A DNA stretch of 64,000 nucleotides from Rhabditophanes sp. KR3021 (taxonomy: Eukaryota > Nematoda > Chromadorea > Rhabditida > Alloionematidae): the NCBI GenBank assembly GCA_963281155.1, contig CAUJLY010000006.1, forward strand, positions 7,936,001 through 8,000,000, in the 5' to 3' direction. A model generated the notes under the pieces. The model ran no database searches. It was not told where the DNA came from and was given only the letters and a program-made list of their open reading frames with translations. Position 1 is the first letter of the stretch, and every line of letters begins with the position of its first letter. Positions 13,201-25,665 of the stretch are shown piece by piece. The position numbers and the translations under genes are program-made.

Positions 13201-16200
13201 ATACTAAATTTCGCAGACGACCTTCAATCGCAGCATCATCGATAACATCGTTACAAGTCCAACATGACACACATTATCTAGTTGACTCGCCATTGTCATC
13301 TCAAAGTACAAGGAATAATCTGCAAAAAATGAGACTAACATTAGGTCATTCAGATCCTCAAATTTCCTCTTGTTTATCTACCAAAAAACATCGTTTCAAT
13401 TATGTTTCCAAGAAGAGAATGTTATGTAGTACCCCAACTACTAATACTATGGGTATCCCCCAACAACGCCCCAAAAAGGAACGGAAATCAGTTGGAATGC
13501 ATCATCAATCATCATTGCAAGAAAGTGCTGTACGAAACAAAATGAACATTACAGCCGCCCAACGTATGCCTAACGACAATATAGCCGGATCTTCGAATGT
13601 GGCTAGATGCAAGAGTCCTGTTAATCGTGTCAAAATGCGATATCCCGCTCCACAACCAAACAAATCCCCTATCTTGGCAGGTTCTTTAAAACCAAACAAC
13701 CATCGGCTATACAATCCTAATTTAAATGCTTCTTTTAATGTTGCCGAGCATCGTCGATGGTCCTTAGCGTCTCTGCCTTCATCTTCAGGCTATGGTACTC
13801 CAGGAAGTAACTCGGCTCTTTCCAGTCAATATTCGTCACAGGAACAAATAAACGAACTGTTTAATGAACTCCGAATTAATTCAGGGGGAAGACATGTTTA
13901 CGATGTAGGAGAAGGCAGCCAAGATGCTAATGATGAAACAATCCACAGATTAGGAGGATTTCGACCGCGCTCAAGAAGTTTGAGTAGTCCCGTCTGTTTT
14001 ATGAGTGAAATTTCGGGGGACATTCCATTGATGTCTACTGTATTTAAAGAAAGATTTCCTAAAGCCAAAAGTCACATGGAGGAACTACTAATGGCATTTA
14101 TTCAAGAAAACGTTCCCTTGTCAGGGTTGATTTCGTCTGTTGATATGACCAGTTTAAACATGGAGCCAATGATGAGAAACTTAAGTCCCTCATTCAGTAG
14201 ATCAGTACATTGCGAAACACCAATCCCTGAATTATCGTCTACTCCTGTTAATCGTCAATTTAACAATCAAGTTAATAGGAGTAGTTTTAATACTTCCTAC
14301 TCATCTTCCATAAACTCAATTGTTTCCAATAGACGTTCTGTAATTGTGACAGCATCAGAATCTTTGGCTGGCGATCCAACGGTCATAAATTTGGTTTCAG
14401 ATGGTGCGACTCGCTTCATTCATCACCAAATTGTTGAAATTGCATCTGATATCCTTCAAAAGAGCAAAGATGATGTCATAACAAGCAACTATTTTGTTGA
14501 AATGACTTGTCGCTTAGAAGGTACTCTTGACGAGGCAAAAGTAAAAGTGAGTGACGAATCGTACCATTATTTGACACGCGTTGTTCGCGAATTACTAATG
14601 GTCATATCGAGACCAGCACGACTGCTAGAATGTCTTGAGTTCGATCCTGGTGACTTTTACCAATTACTTGAAGAGGCAGAAGGCGTGGTTCGCAATGAAA
14701 TGTCAGAAACACAAGAAAAGACACATGACATGCCTCAATATATCTTGGGAAAATTGGGCTTAGACAAAAAAATAAACGAAGGTCACCTTGAAGACAGATT
14801 TTCAATGAAATCAGTAAATGGAGATCAAGTTTGCGATGGGAAGAAAAATATTGCACCAGATAAACCAAAAAACAATATTACACCGTGCGAAACCGATTTT
14901 GATTCGTTGAGATTGATTAGTAATGGTGCATATGGGGCTGTTTATTTAGTTCGTCATAAAGTTACCAGGCAGCGATTTGCTTTGAAGAAAATGAAAAAAC
15001 AAACTTTAATTTTAAGAAATCAAGTTGATCAGGTTTATGCTGAAAGAGATATCTTAACATTCACTGACAATCCATTTGTTGTGTCTTTCTTTGGAAGTTT
15101 CGAAACTAAAACTTATTTATGTATGTTGTTAGAGTACGTCGAAGGTGGAGATTGTGCATCTCTGTTGAAAAGTGCGGTTGTTTTACCCTTGGAATTAGCT
15201 CGTTTGTATATTGCGGAAACAATTCTGGCAATTGAATATCTTCACTCGTATGGAATCGTTCACAGAGATTTGAAACCAGACAACTTACTAATTACCGCTA
15301 TGGGGCACATCAAGCTCACTGATTTTGGCTTATCGAAAATTGGATTGATGAATCGGACTACTTTAGCTTCTGAAGCTGGTCCAGATGACACACACCAATT
15401 TAAAGATATGCAGCTTTGTGGAACCCCAGACTACATTGCGCCCGAAGTAATAATCAGACAGGGATATGGGAAACCTGTTGATTGGTGGGCCTTAGGGATA
15501 ATGCTTTATGAATTTTTGGTTGGCTGCGTACCCTTTTGTGGGGATACGCCAGATTGCTTGTTTGCAAATATCATCAAGGATGATCCTGAGTTTCCAGAAG
15601 GTGACGAAGGATTAGATTCTGATGGTGAGAATTTGATAAAAGCTTTGCTTGAGAAGAATCCAAATGACAGAATCGGAACTTACGGGGGAGCTGTGCAAGT
15701 CTCATCGCACGCGTTCTTTTCAAGCCTCAATTTCAATACATTGTTACGGCAAAAAGCAGAGTTTGTTCCCAATTTGGAAGGAGAAGACGACACAAGTTAT
15801 TTTGATACCAGGTGTGATAGATATAACCATGAGCCGGATTCAGGGGATGAAGAAAATTCTCCAATGTTTTGCACCTTTAATACTGCAACGCCAAGGCATA
15901 GTATTTGTGCCATTGAGATACCATTTGTTTCAACTTCCAATCCGTCCGGGAGTTGCGTTACCTTACCAAGCATCGTTAACTCTTCTTCCTCTCAGGCTTG
16001 TGATACCTCTTTCTTCCCCTCTGATTTTACATCAAAGGCAGAAAAAGTAAATGAAAACGAGTATGATTACGAAACATCTTCAAATATTAGCATGTTATCA
16101 GAAGATTCCTCTGTTGGCAAAATGCATTTTAAAAGCGATAAATCCCTAAATATTGGCGAAGCTTCAACAAAATGTTTAAAATCAACTCTTTCTGCTGAAA

Positions 16201-18037
16201 CCCCAGACTCCCTACCTTCTCCGACAGCAGTTATTTTAAGGAAAAAGTTTTCCGCTCAAAGACATTTAAATTCTTCCACATCTAGTGGGAGCACAAATTA
16301 CACAGGATGCGTAGGTACGACAACCTCATCCACAGATTCAAGCGTTGACGCTTCGAATTTTACATTAACAGAAAATAGCGGAGCAGGTTTAGCTCATTAT
16401 TACAGAAAGTCTTCTCCTTTGACTTCTCCCCTTCCTCGTTTTTCCGTCTCAAATTACAGTAGTCCCCTCCAAATTGGAACTCCGGAAAATGTTAATTCAA
16501 TAGTGGGTGCTGAATTATCACCTGTTGCAGAAGTTTTAACTGTTTCAGGGAAGCGTGAGATGATTTGTGAGGATATCAAAAATATTTCAGCAACTTCTCC
16601 GAGTCAAATTGCAAAAAGCGCTGTATCTTTAAAAGTATCACCTGGAAAAAAGAGATCACCAAATACAGACTCCGAATTTTTTGATGAAACACTCAAAGTA
16701 GTCATTCCAACTACTTTATCAAATACTCCAGTACAAAGTTGTTCCTATCAAACTGCATGTCAATTGTCTCCTGGGGCAGGTTCAGTATCGAGTGCATCTT
16801 CATTTGATAGTAATTCACCAAATATTTCAAAAATAAAGGATGATTGCTGTGCAGCTGCGGGAACATCATACTTACAACCAAATAACAGCACTCTCCCTCC
16901 ATCTACTCCTTCTCCTTTGCATGGCAAGGGTAGAACTGTTACAATTAAGAAGGGCCCTAGAGGTTACGGTTTTACCGTTAGATCTGTACGTGTATATGTA
17001 GATATCATTTTAGAATTTTATCGCATTGAACATATCATTGATACTGTTATTGAAGACTCGCCTGCAGAATTAGCTGGTTTGGTTACGGAAGAATTCATTA
17101 CACATGTCAATAATATGCCTGTTAGAAATTTGACTCACCCTGACTTACAAAGACGTCTGTTAAATTCCGACAATGAAATACATTTACGAGTCCTTCCAAT
17201 GTCACAATCTTCTATTAGAGAAGTTCCGGGTAGAAGGGAAGTTGGTCAGATGATAAAAAAGTTGTCCAAGAAAACATCAAAGCACAGTAAATTGGAAAAG
17301 AAAACAAGGAAACCTTCGTCTTTGTTTAGAAGATTGAGTGGAAAGAGGGGAACGAATGATATCGTTCCTGGAAGTTCAACCCAAAAGCAAACATTTATGC
17401 CAAGATCTGTTTCAAGTCAAGACGGTATTTTGTTAACAAATAATCAACCAAAAGCCTCAACAACACTACAACCAACCGAAGAATTATGGCAGAAAGAAAA
17501 GATTACTGAAAGCACTCCACTATACACCAAAACAATTTCATCTGTTGAAACGCTAACAGGCAGTATTATTGCTGTTTCTTCAGAAGAAAACTCAAAAAAT
17601 TCCTCGCCAAAGACAAAGAGCTTTCAAAAAGAAATCCCTAGTATTATGAAAACATCAGCAACAATTGAACCAATCTCAAAAATAATACACAAAGAAATGC
17701 CGCCTATTACAGAGGGGCATAAGCTTGAAACCCCAAAGCCTTCAACCAAACCGGAACCAACAGGCATTGTTGGACAATTGGGTTATCTACTTGGAAACAA
17801 GGACAGATTTAAACCATTCCAGCAGCAAACAAAATCTCTTCCCATTCCACCCACAAATCCAAGTACCATTCCCACGCCTGCAAATGAAAGTTATATTAGT
17901 CGTCTCAAACGGTAATTTAATAAATTTTTTAGAAGTTTGTTAATTATATTTTTAGATCTCCAAATGCTACCAGACGTCTGTCAGCTGCAAAGCTTGTGGT
18001 AAACAGATTTCTTAAAAATAATACTGATAATACGTGA
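10270..18037 (+). CDS. kin-4: MAST-family serine/threonine kinase (KIN-4 type) with PDZ domain, one apparent frameshift
   Basis: Microtubule-associated AGC kinase. Exons: 10270-10515, 12148-12545, 12847-17911 and 17956-18037. An acceptor (ttattttag) lies 57 nt before the ATG. Dropping one T from the run at 12341-12345 gives 1929 aa with all phases closed. Order, with approximate residues: Ser/Asn-rich N terminus with the MAST signature RRWSLASLPSSSGYGTPGS; MAST pre-kinase domain ~600-835 (VFKERFPKAKSHMEE, RPARLLECLEFDPGDFY); kinase ~899-1172 with SNGAYGAVYL, catalytic Lys ~928, HRDLKPDN, DFG and GTPDYIAPE; AGC tail DDTSYFDTR; PDZ ~1576-1665 (GPRGYGFTVRSVRVY). The pre-kinase domain carries a Ser/Asn-rich insert of roughly 90 residues before DGATRFIHHQ. 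Intron 1 is 1.6 kb, far longer than its neighbours; exon 3 is 5 kb. AATAAA follows at about 18083. Confidence 0.93.
10588..10690. repeat. degenerate tandem repeat in MAST intron 1
   Basis: Three to four imperfect copies of a ~20 bp unit resembling taacttaatttaaacaaaa sit just inside the long first MAST intron. Confidence 0.5.
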
Positions 18038-18408
18038 AATTTACAATGACAATGTACTCCCTTTTATTAGTTAATATCCTTGAATAAAATATTTAATTTT
18101 TATCTTTCACCTCTTTTAATGTTTATATAGTGTAAGTTCGAACTATTAAAGCTTATAAATTTATTCAAATTCAAAAGTTAAAGCGAGGTTTGTTCAATTT
18201 TAATTAATAGAAATTATAGTTCTATGCTAATTCGAATATATATTTTTCCACACAGCTTTCTGTACACCAACTATTTTCTTGGTGGAACAGTTTTATTGAA
18301 AATGCTTTTATTCTTAAGCAAATGTATATGAGAAATACAAAAATAGTAATAATGAATGCAAAAATAAATATATGTATGTTGATTAAATTTAAAATATTGA
18401 GACTAAAT
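18038..18408. other. convergent 3' spacer
   Basis: Short AT-rich stretch between the MAST 3' end and the convergent minus-strand gene. It holds the MAST polyadenylation signal (aataaa near 18083). Confidence 0.6.
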
Positions 18409-19599
18409 TCAATTCCTTCCGACTTTTTTATCTCTTATTTCAGCTGTTTCCTCTCGCCTTTTTCTTTTCATAGATTTAGAGTTTCTGAAAATTCGATCTT
18501 CAAAATACTCATAATCAACTGGTGGAAAGTTACATTCGATTCCAATTGTTTTAATGTATAGTGATGGGATCTTGCTTAAAGCATCCTTGTAAATGCGAAT
18601 GTTTTGTTCCATGCAATTTGTTACAAAGATGCTTTTAATTGGTTCATATACATTAGGATAAGAAATACCAGCAGGCCAAACAGAATCCCGAGCTATGATC
18701 TCGTCTACTATTTCATTAAACCCTTCAAGCGCTGTTGTCAAATGTGGCTTTCTTAAGTCAATATGCCATTGACGTTCTATCACTAAATTAATTAAGGCCA
18801 TTACCGTTTCAGTACCTTTCTTATGCAACAAATGGCTGTAAGGGCATTTAGTTAATAGATTTTGAAGTCGGGCGGGATGTTTCATTGGATTGAAAATGTG
18901 ATAGGGAACGATGATTAAACTACTCAGCTCTGTGCATAAAGCCTTGTAAAGAGCGAAATTCTTATTTTGTAATTGTTTACAAATGGCTGTTTGACAATAA
19001 AGAGTATTAAAATTAAATCTCTCCATCCAATTGGTAACATCAACTATTTTTTCGATATCCTTTGCAGAAAATTTAAAGCACGAGTCGTTAGAGTCTTGAA
19101 TCTAAAAAATATATTTAAGTAAAAAACTATTATTATCAAAAGATACGCTGGTTTTATTCCTAAAAAAGAATATTTCAATCAATTCATGAAGCCTTCGTAT
19201 AATAACCGAATCAGAGTACTGTACAACTAGTGGCCATATTTCATAAAAATAATTTTTCCACGGAGAAGCGGGTTGACGATCAACTGTTATTTTGTTGAAA
19301 ATTACATTAAGTGGATTAAATTTTATGGTATCCAAATCTACCGATCCGTCAAAGGCATTTAAGACATAATTCATTCTTTTCTCCATGATTTCTAATTGTC
19401 GATATTCTTCAGTGTAATCAATGCTGAATAAATCGGAAGAGATTGATACTTCTGTGTAAACATAGTGCCAAATACTCTCTATACAAACGCCTGAAACTAT
19501 CGGTTTTACTGCAGTATGTTCTCTGGTGATAAATTTTACATAAGCTTGGAGGTGCTCAAAACTATTTCTGCCAATAAATGAATTTTGTGACGTCCACAT
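18409..19599 (-). CDS. unrecognised protein with basic C-terminal tail
   Basis: Two exons, 19147-19599 and 18409-19101. The donor gtatct and acceptor attttttag are joined in phase 0 through a 45-nt intron, giving 382 aa. The first ATG follows directly after tttttttag, so it is either a trans-spliced start or an internal Met with exons still missing upstream. The protein is mostly helical-looking and non-repetitive (ESIWHYVYTEVSI, ASPWKNYFYEIWPLVVQYSD, PYHIFNPMKHPARLQNLLTK, SVWPAGISYPNVYEPIKS). It ends in a basic tail (SMKRKRREETAEIRDKK) that looks like a nuclear localisation signal. I cannot place it in a family. It is convergent with MAST and divergent from the peroxidase. Confidence 0.7.
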
Positions 19600-20572
19600 C
19601 TAAAAAAATTCAGAGATATTGAAATTAAATATAAAATTTAATTTTTAAAGAAGAATGATTTTAAATAAAGTTTTTGTCAAATGAGCAGACTCCACTAAGA
19701 ACAAATTCGAAAATTATTGAATTAAATGTATTAATGGGTGGAAAATGAGGGACGAAGAACAAACTTAAAAATAAATCAAGGTTGAAAATAGAAAATTCAT
19801 TGTTCCAGACGAAAATCCCGTATTTTAATTGAGTTCAATTAATAATTGTAAACATCCATAACAATTTCTACTTTATTGTTTTGTTTGTTTTATGAAGACA
19901 ATAACGTGAAATATCGATGCTTTCAAACGGGCAATAATAAAATAATTTTTGTTTGTTTTATAAAACAACGTGAAATATAAATGTTTTCAAAGAAGCAATA
20001 ATAAAATAATTTTTGTTTTATTAAGGACAACTTATTGTCTTCTGTCTCAAAATAAAAATTGTTGATCAAATAAAGACAAATTCCAATAGCAATAATCAAG
20101 GTTTTTAATTGAAGAGAAATATTGTATTGTTAGGGAATGGCAATATGAGAAAAACATAAAGCTTCTAACAAACAAACATAAAACTAGTTTATAATCTTGA
20201 AAAATATTACGTAGATGATTACAACATAACCGATGTCAAACTGTATGAAGATTTCTTTAACTCGTATGAAACGATTTTACATTCTACTTTCATTCCAAAA
20301 TTACAGTTTATTCTCAGCATGATAGCTATGAAGCAATTTAGTTAAGTTTAAGAAAAGTATGCTGAAACTCGTACGAAGTATGATTGCAAGAGTTTATTCG
20401 TCCATCTTATTTAATGTTATTTTAATGAGATCAGAGAGATTTGTAAGTGATCTTTTTTACGAAACATGAAAACAGATTTATTGTCTGTAAAATCGAGTAA
20501 GTGTTTATAGTTTCCAGTTCACGCTAATAATTTGTTTTAACTTATGACATCCACTATTATATTTATTTCATA
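19600..20572. other. intergenic region with a direct repeat
   Basis: Divergent spacer between the unrecognised minus-strand gene and the peroxidase. It contains the imperfect direct repeat at 19883-20015. No exon-like reading was found that would extend the minus-strand gene. Confidence 0.5.
19883..20015. repeat. imperfect tandem direct repeat, two ~65 bp copies
   Basis: Both copies contain gtttgttttat, then acgtgaaatat, then caataataaaataattttt. The second is a few bases shorter, and a third partial copy (gttttatt) follows. Confidence 0.75.
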
Positions 20573-22827
20573 ATGAGTTGCATTTTAAGCCAAATGAAGA
20601 GTCTAATTATTCCTTGGATTCTTGTTTTGATTTTAGCTAATTTTGGAGGTAAATGCAATAAATCACATTTGTGGGTAATATTTTTAATTTAAGAAAGTGC
20701 GTTGAAATGCGGTGGAGACGGATGTTGCGATAGGAATGATTTCTGTAATGTATGGAGCTTAAGAGGTGAATGTGAAAAGAATATCAATTTTATGGCTAAC
20801 ATTTGCAGAGCATCATGTAATTTATGCCCAAATAGCTTAATTGCTGATAAAGGTAAATATAAAATTCAGTATTAGGCTCTAATTATTAATTTGTCAGAAA
20901 GTGTCGAAGATTCAGCAAATGTTTCTGGTTGCAATAAAGTGCAAACTATTGAGGTTGCCAAAAGAAGAGTTTTTACAATTAATCAACATGCAGCAAAGGT
21001 TGTTCAGACCCAATGTGGTGAATCAAATAATGCTAATCCATGTCAAGAAAACTTATGCTTTCATAAACAATTTAGAACACTTGATGGAACATGTAATAAT
21101 TTGAAAAACTCCTTGAACGGAGCCGGCTTTACTGCCTTTGTTCGCATATTGCAACCTTTGTATGAAGATGGAGTTGGAAGATATGCCGGAAAAGAATCCC
21201 TGTTTCGTCCAAATGCAAGAGAATTAACTAGGCAAATTATTAGTACACCCGTTAGAATTTTATCAAACAGTAATCAGATGGTTATGCAGTTTGGTCAGTT
21301 TTTCAGTCACGATGTTTCAAATAGAAACTTCCAAAATTTTTGTCAGTGTAATGATAACCATGAAAATTGCATGAATATTCCATATGTGTTAAGCGATCCA
21401 AGGCAAGAATCCATATTATCATGAATATTCTCATATTACTATTTCTTTTAGACAAAGAGTTAAGAAATGTGAATCTATAACAAGAGACATTCCAAATTGC
21501 GGAACTGGTAATAAAGGAGTACCAAGAGAAAGTATGAACCGTGCCTCATCATACATTGACGGAACAATGGTAAGATAGCCTAATTAATAATTTACTTTAT
21601 TATTTATTGCTAGGTTTACGGTCCAACACAAATTGACTCGATGAATTTACGTGCAAGACAATTTATGAAAACAAACATTGTCAACGGAAGACATTTTCCC
21701 CCTTTTTCAATCTCTTCCTCTTCATCAGATTCGATGACAACAGGTGATAGCCGTTCAACATTGTTTATTGGGTTAGCAAGTTTACATACTTTGTTTGTGC
21801 GCTTGCATAATAAAATTGCCACCGAATTACAAACAACAAATCGTAAATGGAATGACGAAAGAACTTATCAAGAAACAAGGAAAATTGTGGGGTCAATTAT
21901 CCAAGTAGTAACTTACAATGAATTTATACCGGCATTATTGGGTGCAAACAATGCACGTACTTTGATTCCTGAATACCATGGATACAAGGATAATGTAGAT
22001 GCCAGTATTTCTCTTGAATTTGGAGGTGCTGCGTTCCGATTACATGGAATGATTAGTGTATGTTGTGTTTGATTTTTATTAACTATTGATATTTTTAAAG
22101 GATTCATATCCTCTCTTGAATGACAGATACCAAAGTGTAAGTAATTTGAGATTTATTCAAGGCATGAACCAAATCAAAAATATTATTTCATCTGGAACAG
22201 ATGCTTTGATCAGAGGAATCATCTCACAGCCACTGAGAAAACCACAAAGAGTTACACCACAAGTTTCAGAAGAGATGTTCGGTGGTTCTGTTGATTTAGC
22301 CACTATCAATATTCAAAGAGGAAGGGATATCGGATTGAGAACATATAACGATTACAGAAAATTATGCAAATTGAGTCCGATTGTCAATTTCATGGATTGG
22401 GATGGTATGTATGAGTTCATTTAATCTCGTAAATTGTATTTGTTATTATTTAGAAGTTAGCGATCCAATGGTTAAACAAAAGATGGCTGACATGTATAAA
22501 GAACCAGAAAATATTGACTTATATGTTGGAGGAATGGTTGAAGAACCTTTAATCGGATCTTTGGTTGGACCAACATTCGCTTGTATTATTGCTGAACAAT
22601 TTAAGCGTTCCAGAGATGGTGATCGTTTCTTTTACAAAAATTCAGAAACTTTCAAACCTGAACAAACGGAGGCACTCGACAAAATTACAATGGCTACCAT
22701 TATTTGTCTTACTGGAGAAAATTATAAAGAAATTACCCCAAATGCATTCCAAGTTGATCGCGGAGAAACTGCTATTCCATGTTCTGATATTCCACAACTC
22801 AATTTAACAGCTTGGAGATCTGTTTAA
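20573..22827 (+). CDS. secreted animal heme peroxidase with N-terminal ShK domain
   Basis: Seven exons: 20573-20648, 20694-20852, 20898-21402, 21452-21569, 21614-22057, 22101-22404 and 22454-22827. Phases close to 659 aa. Intron 3 must be GC-AG (gcaagaat...ttttag). Residues 1-25 are a signal peptide; an ShK domain follows (CGGDGCC, RGECEKNINFM, C-terminal CRASCNLC). The peroxidase domain shows the distal motif GQFFSHD (His216, Asp217), IDGTMVYGP, the RLHNKIATEL helix and the NIQRGRD signature. The proximal heme segment, usually R-x-G-H, reads FRLHGMI: His430 lies two residues after Arg428 instead of three. Such worm enzymes often cross-link cuticle or matrix tyrosines, as MLT-7 does. The odd proximal site leaves activity uncertain. 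An aataaa lies near 22881. Confidence 0.9.
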
Positions 22828-25456
22828 TTAAGCTGATATAACGTTAATTTAGTCTAAAACAGACTACATGTGCTGATTAATAAATATTACTTGCTATTTT
22901 TTATTCGTGTTTTCGATACATTTCTTCCTTATATTTTGTTTTCGTTTGCTACATCATTTTCTAAAATATTAAAATTAAAAGATTTGAAGGTAAAAAATGC
23001 ACTTATATTTTTTGATAAAATAATTACAATAAAACCATTATACAAGGTCCAATGATGAAAATAGCATACCTGTTATTACATTTTGCAACAAACATATTTG
23101 TAGGCTCCAATAGCTTTACACAACAAATTAAATGTAATTAAAGAATAATTCACTTTTATTAGCAGAAAAATACGTAAATCCCAAGTAGTAGACACTTCAG
23201 AATTGGCAAAGATATGTTAATAATATAGACATCCATGAGTTTTTTGTTGTTATTACCTAATAAAAATATTGTGATTGTATTTTCAAAATATCGTCTGCTA
23301 AATCTGTCACGTCAAAACATAGTCTTAATCACGGCATTGAAAGTTTTTGTTCTTGTTACATCACACGTTTCCAGTACATTTTATTAGTTAGTTTAATATT
23401 AACTGTTTTCATCTTTACTCATCTTGTTAATATTTAACTAAAATGTCATTCCAAATTTTATGATTTTAAATTAATTATAATTTGACCAAGAAACATTTAA
23501 AGCAGATGAGATCATATTGGCGGATATACTAACATAAAATATTGCTTCCGTATGCAAAAAATAATAATGAGTTACTTCCTAGGGATTTAAATATGAGCAA
23601 AATGTATGATTTGCTTCACTTGAGTTTTGCACATTGGTTTTTGAACTGAATATGATTACTAAAAAACAACATTAATTTAATTAGACTGCTTCTATCCTCA
23701 AGAATAAATATTCGAGTGTACTTATTTCATGGTCCAAGTAGTTCCTATGTTTTTATTAAATTATATTTTTAGCTTTGATCCATAAACAACAATAACATTC
23801 CACCAAGTAAACATATCCCATATATTAGAAAATATCAATTATTATGCAAATCCTTTGGCTAAGATTGTTTGACAAATGATCTAAAACATACCATTAGTAT
23901 TAGTTGTTATTATATTTCCTAGTTAGAAAATATTTTGATTAAATTCGTTTTTACAACTAATTTCCTTCCTTAATTCCAACATTTGTTCCTTGGATTTATG
24001 ATTTTATTGGCCAAAATATTATTCACATATATTTATTGCATTTTCAACTTCAGAATATTTAAGCAAACCATCAAAATTGCAATTTATTGAGAATGTCTAA
24101 ACTACTTTAATCAAAAAAATAAGGTAAATAGAAATAAAATACCTTTTAAGACAAGCCATAATTTTCATTTGAAGTTTAATGTATTATTATTACTGTATTT
24201 TAAATAATAAATTGTTTAAATATTATAAAAAATGAAATATATTTTAACCTCCCTCATACTACATATCATCTTCCACTTAATGCCAAATAGAACCATTATC
24301 TTAAAATTTAAGGCTGCATAAAAAATTGTATTGAAATTCGGTGAAAAAGTATATCTCAAATTTCAAATGAGCTATTGATAGAATATTAAATGTTTCGCTT
24401 TAACAATACTTAAAAAAATTACTTTCTCTTATAATAATATGTATAAAAAACATTATTCGCGTTAACTCATTAATGTTTTTGTTTTCATTTAACGGCAAAT
24501 ACTCGATTTTGACTGTTTAAAAATCATTCTGTTATTGTGAATTTTTAAGAAAACAATTATGTTTGTATATAAATACCAAATTTCACTTTTGACATGTCCT
24601 TTATTAAAATTAATTTGAATAAATGCTTTTACTATCCAAAGAAGTGGGAATACAATTTAAGATTCATCCAAATTTATAAATATATGTTACTCTTGTTTAA
24701 AAGAAATTTAATTGGGATCTTGATTAAATATAAATAACTCAAAAATAACAAATATTCGTACTAATATAATTAATAATTGCCACTAATAATGTTTATATCT
24801 CTTGGTTGCCATATTATGGTCCACTAATTAATAATACCACTAGTAGTATAAATTCTGAACGTTTGGGTTTCCAGTTTAGTTCCCCTCATATCTTTTATTT
24901 ATTCACTCTATTCCAATTTTGAATATTTATTTATAAAATCTTACTTTTTATATTTAACAAATGTACAGTTCCTTTAATTATGGCATCATCCTTTATAAAA
25001 GGAACCATTTATGTTTTTACATTAATTGTTTAAAGAATGATGTATCTGTGTACTTAATATATGTACATTAGATGTGCACTTCTTTCATTTATGACATATA
25101 CGACGATTCAAAGAATAATACTTTAGATAAGATATTAAACAGATGAATTGAGAGGGATTAATTAAGAAGTCTATTGAATGTATCAACGTTTTTAAAAAAT
25201 ACGTAAGGTTGTTTACTGTCATAATAAGCAATAAATCAAACAACTTATGAACTTTTTACTTCCTTCATCGTTTACAAAATATTATTTTTTTTATCAAAAT
25301 GTGATTAATGAGTATGTCTTCGATTATTTAAAAAGGCATGTTTTTGTTATTTGTTTTAATTGCATTAAAAAATAAATTTCAATAAAAATAGAGTATAGAG
25401 AAAACTTTGGCATCGTTAATTTGATTTTTTACAAAAAAGGGTTATAAATAAAACAT
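22828..25456. other. AT-rich gene desert, first part
   Basis: After the peroxidase 3' UTR I see only AT-rich sequence with short chance frames. No RNA gene signature was noticed. Confidence 0.5.
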
Positions 25457-25665
25457 ATGGCGCAGTGGTATTATTTGTACAGACGGCCGGCATTCAATTA
25501 TATTTTAATATTGTTAAGATTTGTATACATGTTTTTAATGTTTTGAATTGACAAAAAGAGGTAAGAAGAACTTATGAATGGCAAAGGATGTCATTTTTTG
25601 GAGTAATTGTTTCGGCGCTGTATGCTCTCATAAAGTATTGCCATTTATCAAGAGATATATTATGA
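25457..25665 (+). CDS. candidate micro-gene, 56 aa, hydrophobic
   Basis: A GC-richer pocket in the desert. From ATG 25457, 22 codons begin MAQWYYLYRRPAFNY and reach a gtatac donor at 25523. If a 38-nt intron ends at the AG before 25561, a second 35-codon exon continues in phase (RRTYEWQRMSFFGVIV, later SALYALIKYC) to TGA at 25665, for 56 aa with one or two membrane segments. The acceptor context (caaaaagag) is weak and 38 nt is short even here. Without the intron, the first ORF is 29 codons. Function unknown; it may be chance. Confidence 0.25.

Noticed and set aside
25441..25500. Possible tRNA-like GC-rich patch
   Set aside because: No cloverleaf or B-box (GGTTCGANNCC) could be formed; better explained as a short coding exon, if anything.
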